Below are positions 54,079 through 62,628 of a DNA stretch of 64,000 nucleotides, piece by piece. The DNA is from Novosphingobium sp. Its GTDB lineage: Bacteria > Pseudomonadota > Alphaproteobacteria > Sphingomonadales > Sphingomonadaceae. The stretch spans positions 475,663-539,662 of the forward strand of contig NZ_JADZAT010000010.1 in NCBI RefSeq assembly GCF_020852455.1. Reading direction: 5' to 3'. Each line of letters starts with the position of its first letter. Position 1 is the stretch's first letter. The position numbers and the translations under genes were made by a program. Below the pieces are notes generated by a model. It did no database searches. It saw only the letters and a program-made list of their open reading frames with translations, and was not told the DNA's origin.

Positions 54079-54092
54079 GAGGGCCGGCCCAT

Positions 54093-54785
54093 TCATATCA
54101 GCCCCTTGGCTTTCAGGCTGACATGGCCTTCGCGGCCGATGATCACGTGATCGTGAACCACGATCCCCAGCAGCCGCCCGGCTTCGGCGATCCGCTGGGT
54201 GATCTGCACGTCGGCGCGGCTGGGTTCGGGTGAGCCGGAGGGGTGATTGTGGACCAGGATCAGCGCCGAAGCGCCCAGGTCCAGCGCCTTCTTCACCACC
54301 TCGCGCGGGTGGACTGCGGCCTCGTCAAGCGTGCCATCGGTCACCAGATCGTCAAGCACCAGCCGGTTCCTGGTATCAAGGTACAGCACCCGCACGCGTT
54401 CGTGGTTGAGGTGCGCCATGTCGATCGTCAGGTAATCGATCAGCGCCTGCCATGAGGCCAGCAACGGCGCTTCCTTCAGCCCGGTGCGGGCCAGCCGCCG
54501 CGCGGCCAGCACCACGATCTTCAGCGCCGCCGCGCTGGTTTCGCCCATGCCGGGGTGCTTGGCCAGCGCTGCGGGATCGGCGTTGAACACGCCGGCCAGA
54601 TTGCCGAACCGGTCAAGCAGGCTCTTGGCCAGCGGCTTGACATCGCGGCGCGGGATCGCGGTCATCAGCAGGTATTCCAGCACTTCGTAATCGGCCAGCG
54701 CCTCGGCCCCGCCGGACAGCAGGCGGGTGCGCAGCCGGGCCCGGTGGCCTTCGCCATGATGCGGCTGATCGCTCTTTTCGGGCAC
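54093..54785 (-). CDS. radC: RadC family JAB-domain protein
   Basis: The 230-residue product starts at the GTG at 54785 with an AGGAG site. It shows HHGEGHRARLRTRLLSGGAEALADYEVLEYLLMTAIPRRDVKPLAKSLLDRFGNLAGV (helix-hairpin-helix part), LYLDTRNRLVLDDLVTDGTLDEAAVHPREVVKKAL, and the JAB/MPN metal motif HNHPSGSPEPSRAD. The family was named for a repair locus but has no proven DNA-repair role. The much longer open frame upstream (to 56066) is antisense to the ydbH-like gene. Confidence 0.93.
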   Translation of the reverse strand: MPEKSDQPHHGEGHRARLRTRLLSGGAEALADYEVLEYLLMTAIPRRDVKPLAKSLLDRFGNLAGVFNADPAALAKHPGMGETSAAALKIVVLAARRLARTGLKEAPLLASWQALIDYLTIDMAHLNHERVRVLYLDTRNRLVLDDLVTDGTLDEAAVHPREVVKKALDLGASALILVHNHPSGSPEPSRADVQITQRIAEAGRLLGIVVHDHVIIGREGHVSLKAKGLI

Positions 54786-54848
54786 GCGCGCTCCTGCTGG
54801 TTCTGCACTCCATTGCCTTTCCAGCGGCTTGCGCGCAAGGGTAGGGCG

Positions 54849-57800
54849 ATGTCCGAAGACGCGTTCGAGGCTGAAGAGCAAGCTACCGATGCGCCGCCGC
54901 CGCGTCGCCGCAGGCGCTGGCCGGTGCTGGGCGCGCTGGCCTTGCTGGTGGTGCTGGCGCTTGCGCTGGGCTGGTGCGCGCGCGAAAAGATCGCCAACCG
55001 GATCATCGCCGGCCAGCTCGAAGACCTGGGTTTGCCAGCGACTTACGAGATCGAAAAGATCGGCACCTCGCGCCAGATATTGAAGAACATCGTGATCGGC
55101 GATCCGGCGCACCCCGACATGACGGTGGAACGCGCCGAGGTGGTGATCGAACCCACGCTGGGCATGCCCACACTGGGCCGGGTCACGCTGGTCCGTCCGC
55201 GGCTCTATGGCAGCTACCGGCAGGCCCGGCTGAGCCTTGGCTCGCTCGACAAGCTGCTCTACGCCAAGCGCGAAGGGCCCAGCGGCCTGCCCGATCTCGA
55301 TCTTGAGCTGATTGACGGACGGGCGCGGCTGGACAGTGAATTCGGCCCGGTCGGGATCAAGGCGGAAGGGCGCGGCAACCTGCGCGGCGGCTTTGCCGGA
55401 ATTCTTGCGGCGGTCGCGCCCAAGCTGGCGATGGGCGGCTGCAAGGCCCAGCAGGTCAGCGCCTATGGCAAGCTGAGCGTCAGCGCCGCCCGGCCGCGCT
55501 TTGAAGGGCCGGTGCGGCTGGCCGCGCTCGACTGTGCGGGCGGCGGGCCGAACCTGCGCAAGGCCAATCTGCAACTGGCGGTGACTGCGGCAGAGAAGTT
55601 CGACCGGTTCGATGGCAACTACGCGGTCGATAGCGGCGCGATCGGCTGGCAAGGCAGCCGGCTGGGTGCGGCCAGTGGCAAGGGCGATTTCAGTCTGGCC
55701 CAGGGCGATCTGACCGCCAGTTACAAGCTGCAGGGCAAAGGGCTGGACGCGGCCGGTGCGCGGGTCAGCCAGCTGGCGCTGGAAGGTCAGCTGCGCAGTC
55801 ATGACCGGATGGCCAGTTTCAGCGCCGAAGGCATGCTGGGCGGCAAGGGCGTCAGCCCGGGCAAGGCGCTCGATGGCGCGCTGGCCTCGCTCGAAAGCTC
55901 TGGGCAGGGCACCTTGGTGGCGCCGGTGGCCAAACAGCTGCGCGGATCGCTGGCGCGCGAGGCGCCGGGCAGCACCTTTTCCGCCAGCTACCAGCTGCGC
56001 CAGAGCGGTCAGCTGACCAATCTGGTGATCCCGGGCGCCTTGTGGCGCGGCGGCAGCGGCGCGCACCTGCTGACGCTGTCACGGGTTCAAGCGACCCTGG
56101 GAGCCAGGGGCGGGCCGAAACTGGCCGGCAACCTGCGCACCGATGGGGCGGGGCTGCCACGGATCGAAGGCCGGTTTGAGCGGCGCGGGGCCAGCGGCGG
56201 AGTCGCCCAGCTCAGCCTGGCCGAATACCGCGCCGGGGATACCAGCATCGCGCTGCCGCGGCTGCAACTGGTGCAATTGCCGAATGGCGCGATCGGCTTT
56301 GCCGGGCAGGCGCTGGTTTCGGGCGCGCTGCCGGGCGGGCGGGTTGATGGGCTGGCCTTGCCGGTAGAGGGCAACTGGTCGCAGCAAAGCGGGCTGGCGG
56401 CGCTGCGCAAATGCACCCCGGTCAGCTTCACCCGTTTCAAGGTCGCCAACCTGGCCCTGTCGGGGCAGAGTCTGACGATCTGTCCGGGCCGCGACGGTGC
56501 GATCCTGAAAAGTGACGGGCGCGGCACGCGGCTTTCGGCCGGCACCGCCGGGCTGGCCTTGTCGGGCACCTTGGGCACCACCGCAATCCGGCTGAAGAGC
56601 GGCGCAGTGGGGCTGGCCTGGCCGGGGGCACTGGCCGCGCGCGGGATCGACGTGTCGCTGGGGCCGGTGGCCGAACCGACCACGCTGAAGATCGCACAGC
56701 TCGACGCGATGCTGGGCAAGGTGATCGACGGCAGCTTTGCCGGGACCGAGCTGAAGCTCAACGCCGTGCCGCTTGACGTTTATGACGCGGCGGGCAAGTG
56801 GCACTTCGCGAACGGCGATCTGGCGATCAGCGGGGCCAGCCTGTGGGTCAAGGACCGCGAACGCGATGCCCGGTTCTATCCGCTGATGGCCCGCGATGCC
56901 GCGTTGCAGCTGCATTCAACCACCTTCACCGCCCAGGCCTTGCTGCGCGAACCGCAGAGCGACCGCGAAGTGGTGGTGACCCGGATCGAACACGATCTCG
57001 ACACCATGCAGGGCCATGCCGATCTCGATGTGCCGGGGATCCTGTTCGACGACAAGCTCCAGCCCGATACGCTGACCTATTTCACCAAGGGTGTGGTCGC
57101 GCTGGCGCAGGGGACGGTCAGCGGCAAGGGCCGGATCGACTGGGACCGGCAGGGCGTGACCAGCACCGGCGAATTCAGCACCCAGCAGTTCGATTTCGCG
57201 GCGCTGTTCGGCCCGGTCAAGGGCGTGCGCGGGACGGTGCGTTTCACCGATCTGCTGGGGCTGGTGACCGCACCCAACCAGCACCTGGCGGTCGCTTCGA
57301 TCAACCCGGGGATCGTGGTTGAGGACGGCGACGTCTCGTTCCAGCTCCAGCCCGGACGAATCCTTGAGGTGAATGGCGCGGAATGGCCGTTCATCGACGG
57401 ACGACTGGTGCTGCTGCCGACCTCGATGGCGCTGGGCACCGCCGATGTGCGGCGCTTCACCCTGAAGGTCGATGGTGCCAATGCCGCCAAATTTGTCCAG
57501 CAGCTGGACCTGTCGAACATTTCTGCGCGCGGGACTTTCGATGGCACCCTGCCGCTGATCTTTGATCAGGACGGCGGGCGGATTGAAGGCGGGCTGCTGG
57601 TTTCGCGCCCGCCCGGCGGCAATCTGTCCTATGTTGGCGAGCTGACCTACAAGGACCTGTCGACAATGGGCAACTTCGCCTTCCAGGCGCTGCGCAGCCT
57701 CGATTTCAAGCGGATGGAGATCGGGCTGGCGGGCAATATCGATGGCGAGATCGTCACCGCGCTCAGGATCGACGGGGTCAGCCAGGGACAGGGCGCCAAG

Positions 57801-58079
57801 CGCAATTTCATCACCAGCCGCTTTGCGGGGCTGCCGATCCGCTTCAACATCAATATCCGCGCGCCGTTCTATCAGCTGGTCGGCACCTTCAAGTCCTATT
57901 ACGATCCCTCCTATCTGCGCGATCCGCGCGATCTGTGGGAACTGGGGGCGGATGGCCGCAAGAAGGCGCCCACCGCGCCGTCACCCACCCCGGCTGCGCC
58001 CGCCACACCGCCGCCGGTACCGCCTGCGGTGCAGAAACCGCAAGATATTCAGCATTCAGACAGCAGGAACCGTCCATGA
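54849..58079 (+). CDS. YdbH-like (AsmA-superfamily) inner-membrane-anchored envelope protein
   Basis: From the ATG at 54849 the product is 1076 aa: an N-terminal polar region, a single membrane anchor (VLGALALLVVLALALGWCA), then a very long beta-rich periplasmic body of repeated strands ending RAPFYQLVGTFKSYYDPSYLRDPRDLWELG and a Pro-rich tail. This is the YdbH architecture, one of the large bridge-like proteins that help move phospholipid to the outer membrane in E. coli (with TamB and YhdP). The stop overlaps the ynbE-like start by 4 bp (ATGA), and a ydbL-like gene follows, matching the E. coli operon. Confidence 0.87.
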   Translation: MSEDAFEAEEQATDAPPPRRRRRWPVLGALALLVVLALALGWCAREKIANRIIAGQLEDLGLPATYEIEKIGTSRQILKNIVIGDPAHPDMTVERAEVVIEPTLGMPTLGRVTLVRPRLYGSYRQARLSLGSLDKLLYAKREGPSGLPDLDLELIDGRARLDSEFGPVGIKAEGRGNLRGGFAGILAAVAPKLAMGGCKAQQVSAYGKLSVSAARPRFEGPVRLAALDCAGGGPNLRKANLQLAVTAAEKFDRFDGNYAVDSGAIGWQGSRLGAASGKGDFSLAQGDLTASYKLQGKGLDAAGARVSQLALEGQLRSHDRMASFSAEGMLGGKGVSPGKALDGALASLESSGQGTLVAPVAKQLRGSLAREAPGSTFSASYQLRQSGQLTNLVIPGALWRGGSGAHLLTLSRVQATLGARGGPKLAGNLRTDGAGLPRIEGRFERRGASGGVAQLSLAEYRAGDTSIALPRLQLVQLPNGAIGFAGQALVSGALPGGRVDGLALPVEGNWSQQSGLAALRKCTPVSFTRFKVANLALSGQSLTICPGRDGAILKSDGRGTRLSAGTAGLALSGTLGTTAIRLKSGAVGLAWPGALAARGIDVSLGPVAEPTTLKIAQLDAMLGKVIDGSFAGTELKLNAVPLDVYDAAGKWHFANGDLAISGASLWVKDRERDARFYPLMARDAALQLHSTTFTAQALLREPQSDREVVVTRIEHDLDTMQGHADLDVPGILFDDKLQPDTLTYFTKGVVALAQGTVSGKGRIDWDRQGVTSTGEFSTQQFDFAALFGPVKGVRGTVRFTDLLGLVTAPNQHLAVASINPGIVVEDGDVSFQLQPGRILEVNGAEWPFIDGRLVLLPTSMALGTADVRRFTLKVDGANAAKFVQQLDLSNISARGTFDGTLPLIFDQDGGRIEGGLLVSRPPGGNLSYVGELTYKDLSTMGNFAFQALRSLDFKRMEIGLAGNIDGEIVTALRIDGVSQGQGAKRNFITSRFAGLPIRFNINIRAPFYQLVGTFKSYYDPSYLRDPRDLWELGADGRKKAPTAPSPTPAAPATPPPVPPAVQKPQDIQHSDSRNRP

Positions 58080-58333
58080 TGCATCGCGAATTGACCAACC
58101 GCGCCTTGGCTGCGAAAGTCCTGCCGATGCAGGGGATGCGATCAGGGAAACGGTGGTTGTTGCCCATGTTGGTGGGCGGCGCGATTGCGCTTTCGGGCTG
58201 TGTTTCGGTCAATGCGCCGGACAAGCCGATCGTGATCGAGCTCAACATCAACATCAAGCAGGAGGTCGTCTATCGCCTTGCGGCTGATGCCAACAAGTCG
58301 ATCGAGGAACGGCCCGACCTGTTCGGAGAATAG
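58076..58333 (+). CDS. YnbE-like outer-membrane lipoprotein
   Basis: The 85-residue product begins at ATG 58076 inside the ydbH-like stop. After a short basic segment it has a type II signal with lipobox IALSGCVSV, and a small conserved mature part APDKPIVIELNINIKQEVVYRLAADANKSIEERPDLF, which is the YnbE pattern. In E. coli YnbE is thought to complete the YdbH beta bridge at the outer membrane. Its stop TAG overlaps the ribosome site (TAGGAG) of the next gene. Confidence 0.85.
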   Translation: MMHRELTNRALAAKVLPMQGMRSGKRWLLPMLVGGAIALSGCVSVNAPDKPIVIELNINIKQEVVYRLAADANKSIEERPDLFGE

Positions 58334-58340
58334 GAGTACG

Positions 58341-58760
58341 ATGGACATGACTGCCCTTATCGAACGCAAGCACAACCGGCTTTCGCTGGTCTTGGCCGCT
58401 GCGGCGCTGGGCATGCTGCTGCCCGCCGCGCAGGCCAGCGCGCAGGTTGCTTCGCCGGTGCTCGCCAGCGCCCGGGCCTCGGGCCAGGTGGGTGAACAGA
58501 CCGATGGCTATCTGGGCTTCCCTTCGGTGCCCAGCGCCGAAGTGCGCCGCGCCGCCGATGAACTCAACATCAAGCGCCGCGCCTTCTATGCCGAACGCGC
58601 CGCCGCGCAGCACTCGACGGTTGAAGACTATGCCTTCACCATGGGCTGCCAGCTGATCGCAAAGACCAAGCCCGGCGAAAAGTACCAGGCGCCCGACGGT
58701 TCGTGGCGCACCCGCGGTGCCGAAGCCCCGCTGCGCAACAATCTCTGCCCGGCGACCTAA
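58341..58760 (+). CDS. YdbL-like DUF1318 periplasmic protein
   Basis: From the ATG at 58341 (AGGAG site) the product is 139 aa with a signal peptide (LSLVLAAAALGMLLPAAQASAQ) and a DUF1318 domain: ASGQVGEQTDGYLGFPSVPSAEVRRAADELNIKRRAFYAERAAAQHSTVEDYAFTMGCQLIAKTKPGEKYQAPDGSW. YdbL works with YdbH and YnbE in E. coli. Third gene of the operon, ended by a strong hairpin. Confidence 0.88.
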   Translation: MDMTALIERKHNRLSLVLAAAALGMLLPAAQASAQVASPVLASARASGQVGEQTDGYLGFPSVPSAEVRRAADELNIKRRAFYAERAAAQHSTVEDYAFTMGCQLIAKTKPGEKYQAPDGSWRTRGAEAPLRNNLCPAT

Positions 58761-58785
58761 CGCCGCGAAGGTCATCTCAAATGCG

Positions 58786-58816
58786 GGGCGCCGGCAGCAA
58801 TGTCGGCGCCCTTTTT
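58786..58816 (+). terminator. Rho-independent terminator of the ydbH-ynbE-ydbL-like operon
   Basis: An 11-bp stem (58786-58796 with 58801-58811, one G-U) closes a GCAA loop and runs into five T residues. Confidence 0.9.
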
Positions 58817-58859
58817 CGTTGCACTGCGGCAAAGCGTGGTGAACGCACTGGAGTCGCGG

Positions 58860-58886
58860 TTGACTCGGCCCAAGTCCCTTTCTAAA
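58860..58886 (+). promoter_or_regulatory. Candidate promoter of the F0 ATP synthase operon
   Basis: TTGACT at 58860-58865 and TCTAAA at 58881-58886, with a 15-bp spacer, fit a weak sigma-70 pattern about 100 bp upstream of atpI. The spacer is short, so this is tentative. Confidence 0.3.
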
Positions 58887-58989
58887 GGGGCCGCGCGTTG
58901 ACCCTGCCGCCTCGGTGGAAGGGGGTTTGCGCGCACATTCTTCCGGTTGGTTTGGCCCTTCTGGGTACAGCCACTGACAGGGCTATCGC

Positions 58990-59301
58990 GTGACTGATTC
59001 GAGCGGAAATGGCGGTGGGGACGACCTCGACCGGCGCATCGCCGAAGCGCAGGCGAAGCATGAACGGGGAATTTCCTCGGCTGAAGGTCGCGCGGAATCG
59101 CGCGGCTGGGCCGTGGGGATAGAGTTCGTCGGTGCTGTGCTGGTTTCGGGCTTTGTCGGCTGGGCGATCGACAATTGGACGGCTCTTGGTACGCGTCCCT
59201 GGGGTATGATCGTCATGCTGGTGCTGGGCTTTGCTGCCGGAACGCGCCGCGCGATGCAGACCTCGCGGCAGTTCGATACCGATCCGGGCAACGACACGTA
59301 G
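58990..59301 (+). CDS. atpI: ATP synthase AtpI/AtpZ-like assembly protein
   Basis: The 103-residue protein starts at the GTG at 58990. It has a polar N-terminus and two membrane segments (WAVGIEFVGAVLVSGFVGWAID and PWGMIVMLVLGFAAGTRRAM), the AtpI/DUF proton-channel-associated pattern. AtpI helps assemble the c ring of F0. It is the first gene of atpI-atpB-atpE-atpF'-atpF, 9 bp before atpB. Confidence 0.87.
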   Translation: MTDSSGNGGGDDLDRRIAEAQAKHERGISSAEGRAESRGWAVGIEFVGAVLVSGFVGWAIDNWTALGTRPWGMIVMLVLGFAAGTRRAMQTSRQFDTDPGNDT

Positions 59302-59310
59302 GGATTTTCG

Positions 59311-60060
59311 ATGGCCAACCCGATGGAACAGTTCTCGGTTCAGACGATCAAGCCGCTGGAAGTGGCCGGCTATGACGTTTCGTTCACGAACAGTTCGCTG
59401 TGGATGCTGTTCGCGCTGGTGGCGATTTCGATTTTCCTGTTCGTCGGCACCGCGAAGCCGCAGCTGGTTCCGGGGCGCTGGCAGGCAGCGACCGAGTATC
59501 TGTATGATTTCGTTCGAAAGATGCTCGATGAAAACGTCGGCCCCGAAGGCCGCCGGTTTGCTCCGCTGATTTTCTCGATCTTCATCTTTGTGCTGGCCTG
59601 CAATCTGCTGGGGCTGATCCCCTGGGTTGGCGCCTTTACGCCGACCAGCCACGTCACGGTCACCTTTGGGCTGGCGATGATCGTTTTCGTGACGGTCTGC
59701 GTGGTGGGCATCTGGCGCCACGGGTTCCACTTCCTCGCGCTGTTCTGGCCCAAGGATGCCAACATTTTCCTGGGGGCTTTCGTCTTCACGATCGAATTCC
59801 TCAGCTTCCTGACCCGCCCGTTCACCCTCGCAATCCGACTGTTCGCCAACATGACGGCCGGCCACGTGCTGCTGAAGGTGTTCGGCACCTTCGTGGTCAC
59901 GCTCGGTTCGTTCGGCGCGCTGCCCTATGTCTTCGGCATTCTGCCGCTGGGTGTGAACATCGCCCTGACCGCGCTTGAAGTGCTGATCGCCGTGGTTCAG
60001 GCCTACGTTTTCGCTCTGCTCGCTTCGCTCTATCTGAACGATGCGATCAACCTCCACTAA
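59311..60060 (+). CDS. atpB: F0F1 ATP synthase subunit a
   Basis: The 249-residue subunit a has about five to six membrane segments and the proton-path motif TRPFTLAIRLFANMTAGHVLLKV, containing the essential Arg (LAIRLFANM), plus the C-terminal LTALEVLIAVVQAYVFALLASLYLNDAI. It forms the half-channels next to the c ring in the inner membrane. atpE follows 40 bp downstream. Confidence 0.97.
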   Translation: MANPMEQFSVQTIKPLEVAGYDVSFTNSSLWMLFALVAISIFLFVGTAKPQLVPGRWQAATEYLYDFVRKMLDENVGPEGRRFAPLIFSIFIFVLACNLLGLIPWVGAFTPTSHVTVTFGLAMIVFVTVCVVGIWRHGFHFLALFWPKDANIFLGAFVFTIEFLSFLTRPFTLAIRLFANMTAGHVLLKVFGTFVVTLGSFGALPYVFGILPLGVNIALTALEVLIAVVQAYVFALLASLYLNDAINLH

Positions 60061-60100
60061 GTCGTTTCACCACAACCATTTCTAAACGAAGGAAGTCATC

Positions 60101-60325
60101 ATGGATCCTGCATCTGCAAAAGTCATCGGCGCTGGTTTGGCTGCTATCGGTGCCGGCCTGGCCGCTATCGGCGTGGGCTCGATCTTCGGTCAGTACCTCA
60201 ACGGTGCCGTGCGTAACCCCGAAGCCGACGCCAAGATGGGCGGCCGTCTGATTTTCGGCTTCGCCGTGACCGAAGCGCTCGGCCTGATCGCGGCCGTTGT
60301 CGCGCTGGCTCTGGCGTTCAGCTAA
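60101..60325 (+). CDS. atpE: F0F1 ATP synthase subunit c
   Basis: The 74-residue c subunit has two membrane helices, the polar loop VRNPEADAK and the ion-binding Glu in VTEALGLIAAVVALALAF. GxGxG-type glycine repeats in helix 1 (VIGAGLAAIGAGLAAIGVG) allow ring packing. A large hairpin between this gene and atpF' may set c-subunit overproduction. Confidence 0.97.
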   Translation: MDPASAKVIGAGLAAIGAGLAAIGVGSIFGQYLNGAVRNPEADAKMGGRLIFGFAVTEALGLIAAVVALALAFS

Positions 60326-60340
60326 GATACCTTTTGCGCT

Positions 60341-60379
60341 GGCCGAAGCGTTTGGGCAGGTGCCCGGGCGCTTCCGGCC
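60341..60379 (+). promoter_or_regulatory. Intercistronic stem-loop between atpE and atpF'
   Basis: GGCCGAAGCG and CGCTTCCGGCC pair with one bulge around a smaller GGGC/GCCC stem, making a roughly 40-nt hairpin after the atpE stop. Without a T tract it is not a clear terminator and may protect the atpE mRNA 3' end. Confidence 0.5.
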
Positions 60380-60408
60380 GCGCAGACTATTTGCAGGCAG
60401 GATAGGCA

Positions 60409-60891
60409 ATGCCTCAGTTTGATTTCGCGCATGTGCTCTGGCCGCAACTGGCCTGGCTCGCTGTGTTTTTCGCTGTGCTCTACTTCGGCGTGGTCCGCAT
60501 GACCCTGCCCAAGCTGGGCAAGGTGATGGACGCACGTGAACAGTCGATTTCGGGTGATCTCGCAACGGCCAAGGCCGCCAAGGCGACTGCCGATGAAATC
60601 GATGCCCAGTATCATGCCGAAATGGGCCGTTCGCGTGATGAAGCGCGTTCTGCAATCGCGGCCGCCAAGGCTGCCGCCGCCAAGTCAACCGAGGCCAGCC
60701 TAGCCAAGGCTGGCGCCAAGGCTGATGAGGCTCTGGCCGATGCCGAAGCGCGCATCGCCAAGGCCGTCAGCAAGGCTGAAGGCGCACTGGCCGATGCCGC
60801 TGCCGAAAGCGCCCAGGCGATCGTGGCCAAGCTGACCGGCGTCGAGCCGAAGCTGGATGCGGCCAAGTCCGCTGTTTCGGCCCGGGCCTGA
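60409..60891 (+). CDS. atpF': F0F1 ATP synthase subunit b'
   Basis: The 160-residue subunit has an N-terminal membrane helix (LWPQLAWLAVFFAVLYFGVV) followed by MTLPKLGKVMDAREQSISGDLATAKAAKATADEIDAQYHAEM and a long Ala/Lys/Glu-rich coiled coil. The MPQFDF start and LPKLGKVMDARE are typical of the b' of alphaproteobacteria, which precedes b and forms a b-b' peripheral stalk. Confidence 0.94.
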   Translation: MPQFDFAHVLWPQLAWLAVFFAVLYFGVVRMTLPKLGKVMDAREQSISGDLATAKAAKATADEIDAQYHAEMGRSRDEARSAIAAAKAAAAKSTEASLAKAGAKADEALADAEARIAKAVSKAEGALADAAAESAQAIVAKLTGVEPKLDAAKSAVSARA

Positions 60892-60902
60892 GGGGAAACT
60901 GC

Positions 60903-61454
60903 ATGACCATTCTGCTCAACCTCCTGGCTGAAGCTGCCGCTCACGGCGCCGAACATGGCGAACATGCCGAAGCGACCCTGCTGGGGCTGGGTGCCGAAGG
61001 CTGGGTCTATACCGGCATCACCATCTTTTTCCTGATCGCGATTTTCGGGGCCAAGGCGCACCGCCAGGTGCTCGGTGCGCTCGATGCGCAGATCGCCGAA
61101 ACCCGCAAGTCGCTGGACGAAGCTGCCGCTGTCCGCAAGGAAGCCGAGGCGCTGCTCGCCAATGCCAAGGCCCAGCAGGCTGCCGCCAGCAAAGAGGCCG
61201 AAGGCATTATCGCCCACGCCAGGCACGAAGCCGAAGCGATCGTCGCCAAGGCGGCCGAAGACACCAAGGCGCTGGTCAAGCGCCGCGAAAGGATGGCCGA
61301 AGACAAGATCGCTGCCGCCGAACGCGCCGCGGTTGAGGATCTGCGCGCCAAGGCTGCTGCTGCTGCCGCTGGTGCCGCACGTGACCTGATTTCCGGCAGT
61401 CACTCCGCCAAGGCCGACAAGGCCCTGGTTGATGAGGCGATTGCCGCACTCTGA
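60903..61454 (+). CDS. atpF: F0F1 ATP synthase subunit b
   Basis: The 183-residue subunit has a His/Glu-rich N-terminus, one membrane helix (GWVYTGITIFFLIAIFGAKAHRQVL) and a long coiled coil (LGALDAQIAETRKSLDEAAAVRKEAEALLANAKAQQAAASKEAEG). It is the second stalk subunit, 11 bp after atpF'. A hairpin terminator follows. Confidence 0.95.
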   Translation: MTILLNLLAEAAAHGAEHGEHAEATLLGLGAEGWVYTGITIFFLIAIFGAKAHRQVLGALDAQIAETRKSLDEAAAVRKEAEALLANAKAQQAAASKEAEGIIAHARHEAEAIVAKAAEDTKALVKRRERMAEDKIAAAERAAVEDLRAKAAAAAAGAARDLISGSHSAKADKALVDEAIAAL

Positions 61455-61481
61455 TCCGAATTACCGAGCTGGAGAGGGGAA

Positions 61482-61505
61482 GGGCGGCCTGCGGGCCGCC
61501 CTTTT
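61482..61505. terminator. Terminator of the F0 operon
   Basis: GGGCGGCC-TGCG-GGCCGCCC (8 bp) runs into TTTT, 27 bp after the atpF stop and just beside the stop of the convergent oxidoreductase gene. Confidence 0.85.
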
Positions 61506-61509
61506 CCGT

Positions 61510-62484
61510 TCAGGGTTCCAGCACCACCTTGCCGACAATCCCGCGCGACGCCATCGCTGCATAGGCCTCACGCCAGCGCTCCAGCGGCAGGATCCGGTCG
61601 ATGTGTGGATTGAGCCGGCCATCGGCGGCCAGCGTCGCCACGGCTGCGCGGATCGCCTTGCCGCGATCGGGAAACCGCCGGGCATATTCGCCCGCGCGCA
61701 CCCCGACCACCGAGAAGCCCTTGATCAGCGGGATGTTGGTCGAAATCTCGGCAATCCGTCCGCCGGCGAAGCCGATCACCAGCAGCTTGCCGCCAAAGGC
61801 AACGCAGCGGGTGCTTTCATCGAACACATCGCCGCCAACCGGGTCATAGACCAGATCGCACAAGTGTCCCCCGGTCAGCTCGGCTACCGCCTCGCGGAAC
61901 CGGCCTTCGGCCAGGATCACCGCATCGGCCAGGCTCGCGGCCTTGAGGCGTTCGACCTTGTCAGGCGTTCCCGTGGTGGCGATCACATGCGCGCCCAGCC
62001 GCTTGGCCAGTTCCACCGCGGCCAGGCCCACCCCGCCGCTGGCGCCGTGGATCAGCACCCATTGCCCGGCTTGCAGTCCGCCGATCTCGACCAGCGCGGT
62101 ATAGGCGGTGCCATAGGCTGCGCCCAACGCGGCGGCGGCGGGAAAGCCGATCCCGTGCGGCATCGGGGTCACCGCGCGTTCGGGCACCACCGCATATTCG
62201 GCAAAGGCCCCGGTCTTGTTGCCGCCGTAAACCTTGTCACCCGCCTTAAGCCCGCTGCCGGGATCCGCCTCGATCACTTCGCCCGCGAATTCCAGCCCGG
62301 CCACGAACGGCAGTTCGGGCTTCATCTGGTACTCGCCGCGGGTCATCAGCAGGTCGGGGAAATTGAGCGAAGCGGCGCGCACGCGCACCAGCACCTCGCC
62401 GAGGCCGCGCTGCGGCATCGGCAAATCGGTCAGGGTAAGCCCTGAAAGGTCCGAGCTCAACCGATCAACCAGCAACGCCCGCAT
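61510..62484 (-). CDS. NADPH:quinone oxidoreductase-like zinc-independent MDR protein
   Basis: From the ATG at 62484 the product is 324 aa. Medium-chain dehydrogenase/reductase fold: LPMPQRGLGEVLVRVRAASLNFPDLLMTRGEYQMKPELPFVAGLEFAGEV, GVGLAAVELAKRLGAHVIATTGTPDKVERL (nucleotide-binding GASGGVG), and DLVYDPVGGDVFDESTRCVAFGGKLLVIGFAGG. Catalytic zinc ligands of alcohol dehydrogenases are absent, so quinone or enoyl reduction with NADPH is likely. Frame upstream of the ATG is within a repeat. Confidence 0.91.
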   Translation of the reverse strand: MRALLVDRLSSDLSGLTLTDLPMPQRGLGEVLVRVRAASLNFPDLLMTRGEYQMKPELPFVAGLEFAGEVIEADPGSGLKAGDKVYGGNKTGAFAEYAVVPERAVTPMPHGIGFPAAAALGAAYGTAYTALVEIGGLQAGQWVLIHGASGGVGLAAVELAKRLGAHVIATTGTPDKVERLKAASLADAVILAEGRFREAVAELTGGHLCDLVYDPVGGDVFDESTRCVAFGGKLLVIGFAGGRIAEISTNIPLIKGFSVVGVRAGEYARRFPDRGKAIRAAVATLAADGRLNPHIDRILPLERWREAYAAMASRGIVGKVVLEP

Positions 62485-62509
62485 TTTCAATCCAACTCCC
62501 TGAATGAAC

Positions 62510-62607
62510 CCGTTCGCCCTGAGCTTGTCGAAGGGCCGTTCTGCTTCTTGTCCCTTTGCGCGAGTTCCAAGAAGACGGCGGTGCTTCGACAAGCTCAGCA
62601 CGAACGG
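62510..62607. repeat. Paired palindrome repeat, CTGAGCTTGTCGAAG family
   Basis: Left arm CCGTTCGCCCTGAGCTTGTC... (62510-62536) and right arm GTGCTTCGACAAGCTCAGC... (62581-62607) are near-complements in inverted orientation. The CTGAGCTTGTCGAAG core is a dispersed palindrome seen in many proteobacterial genomes. Here it sits between two genes. Confidence 0.85.
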
Positions 62608-62628
62608 ACTGCGTTTGACAACGTGGGA

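Noticed and set aside
53888..54092. Possible tRNA or riboswitch in the hairpin-rich gap before radC
   Set aside because: The hairpins are inverted repeats with simple C/G tracts; no tRNA arms or known aptamer elements.
54093..56066. 657-residue open frame on the minus strand containing radC
   Set aside because: Only the last 230 residues resemble RadC. The rest lies antisense to the ydbH-like gene and looks like the arginine/glutamine-rich shadow typical of high-GC DNA.
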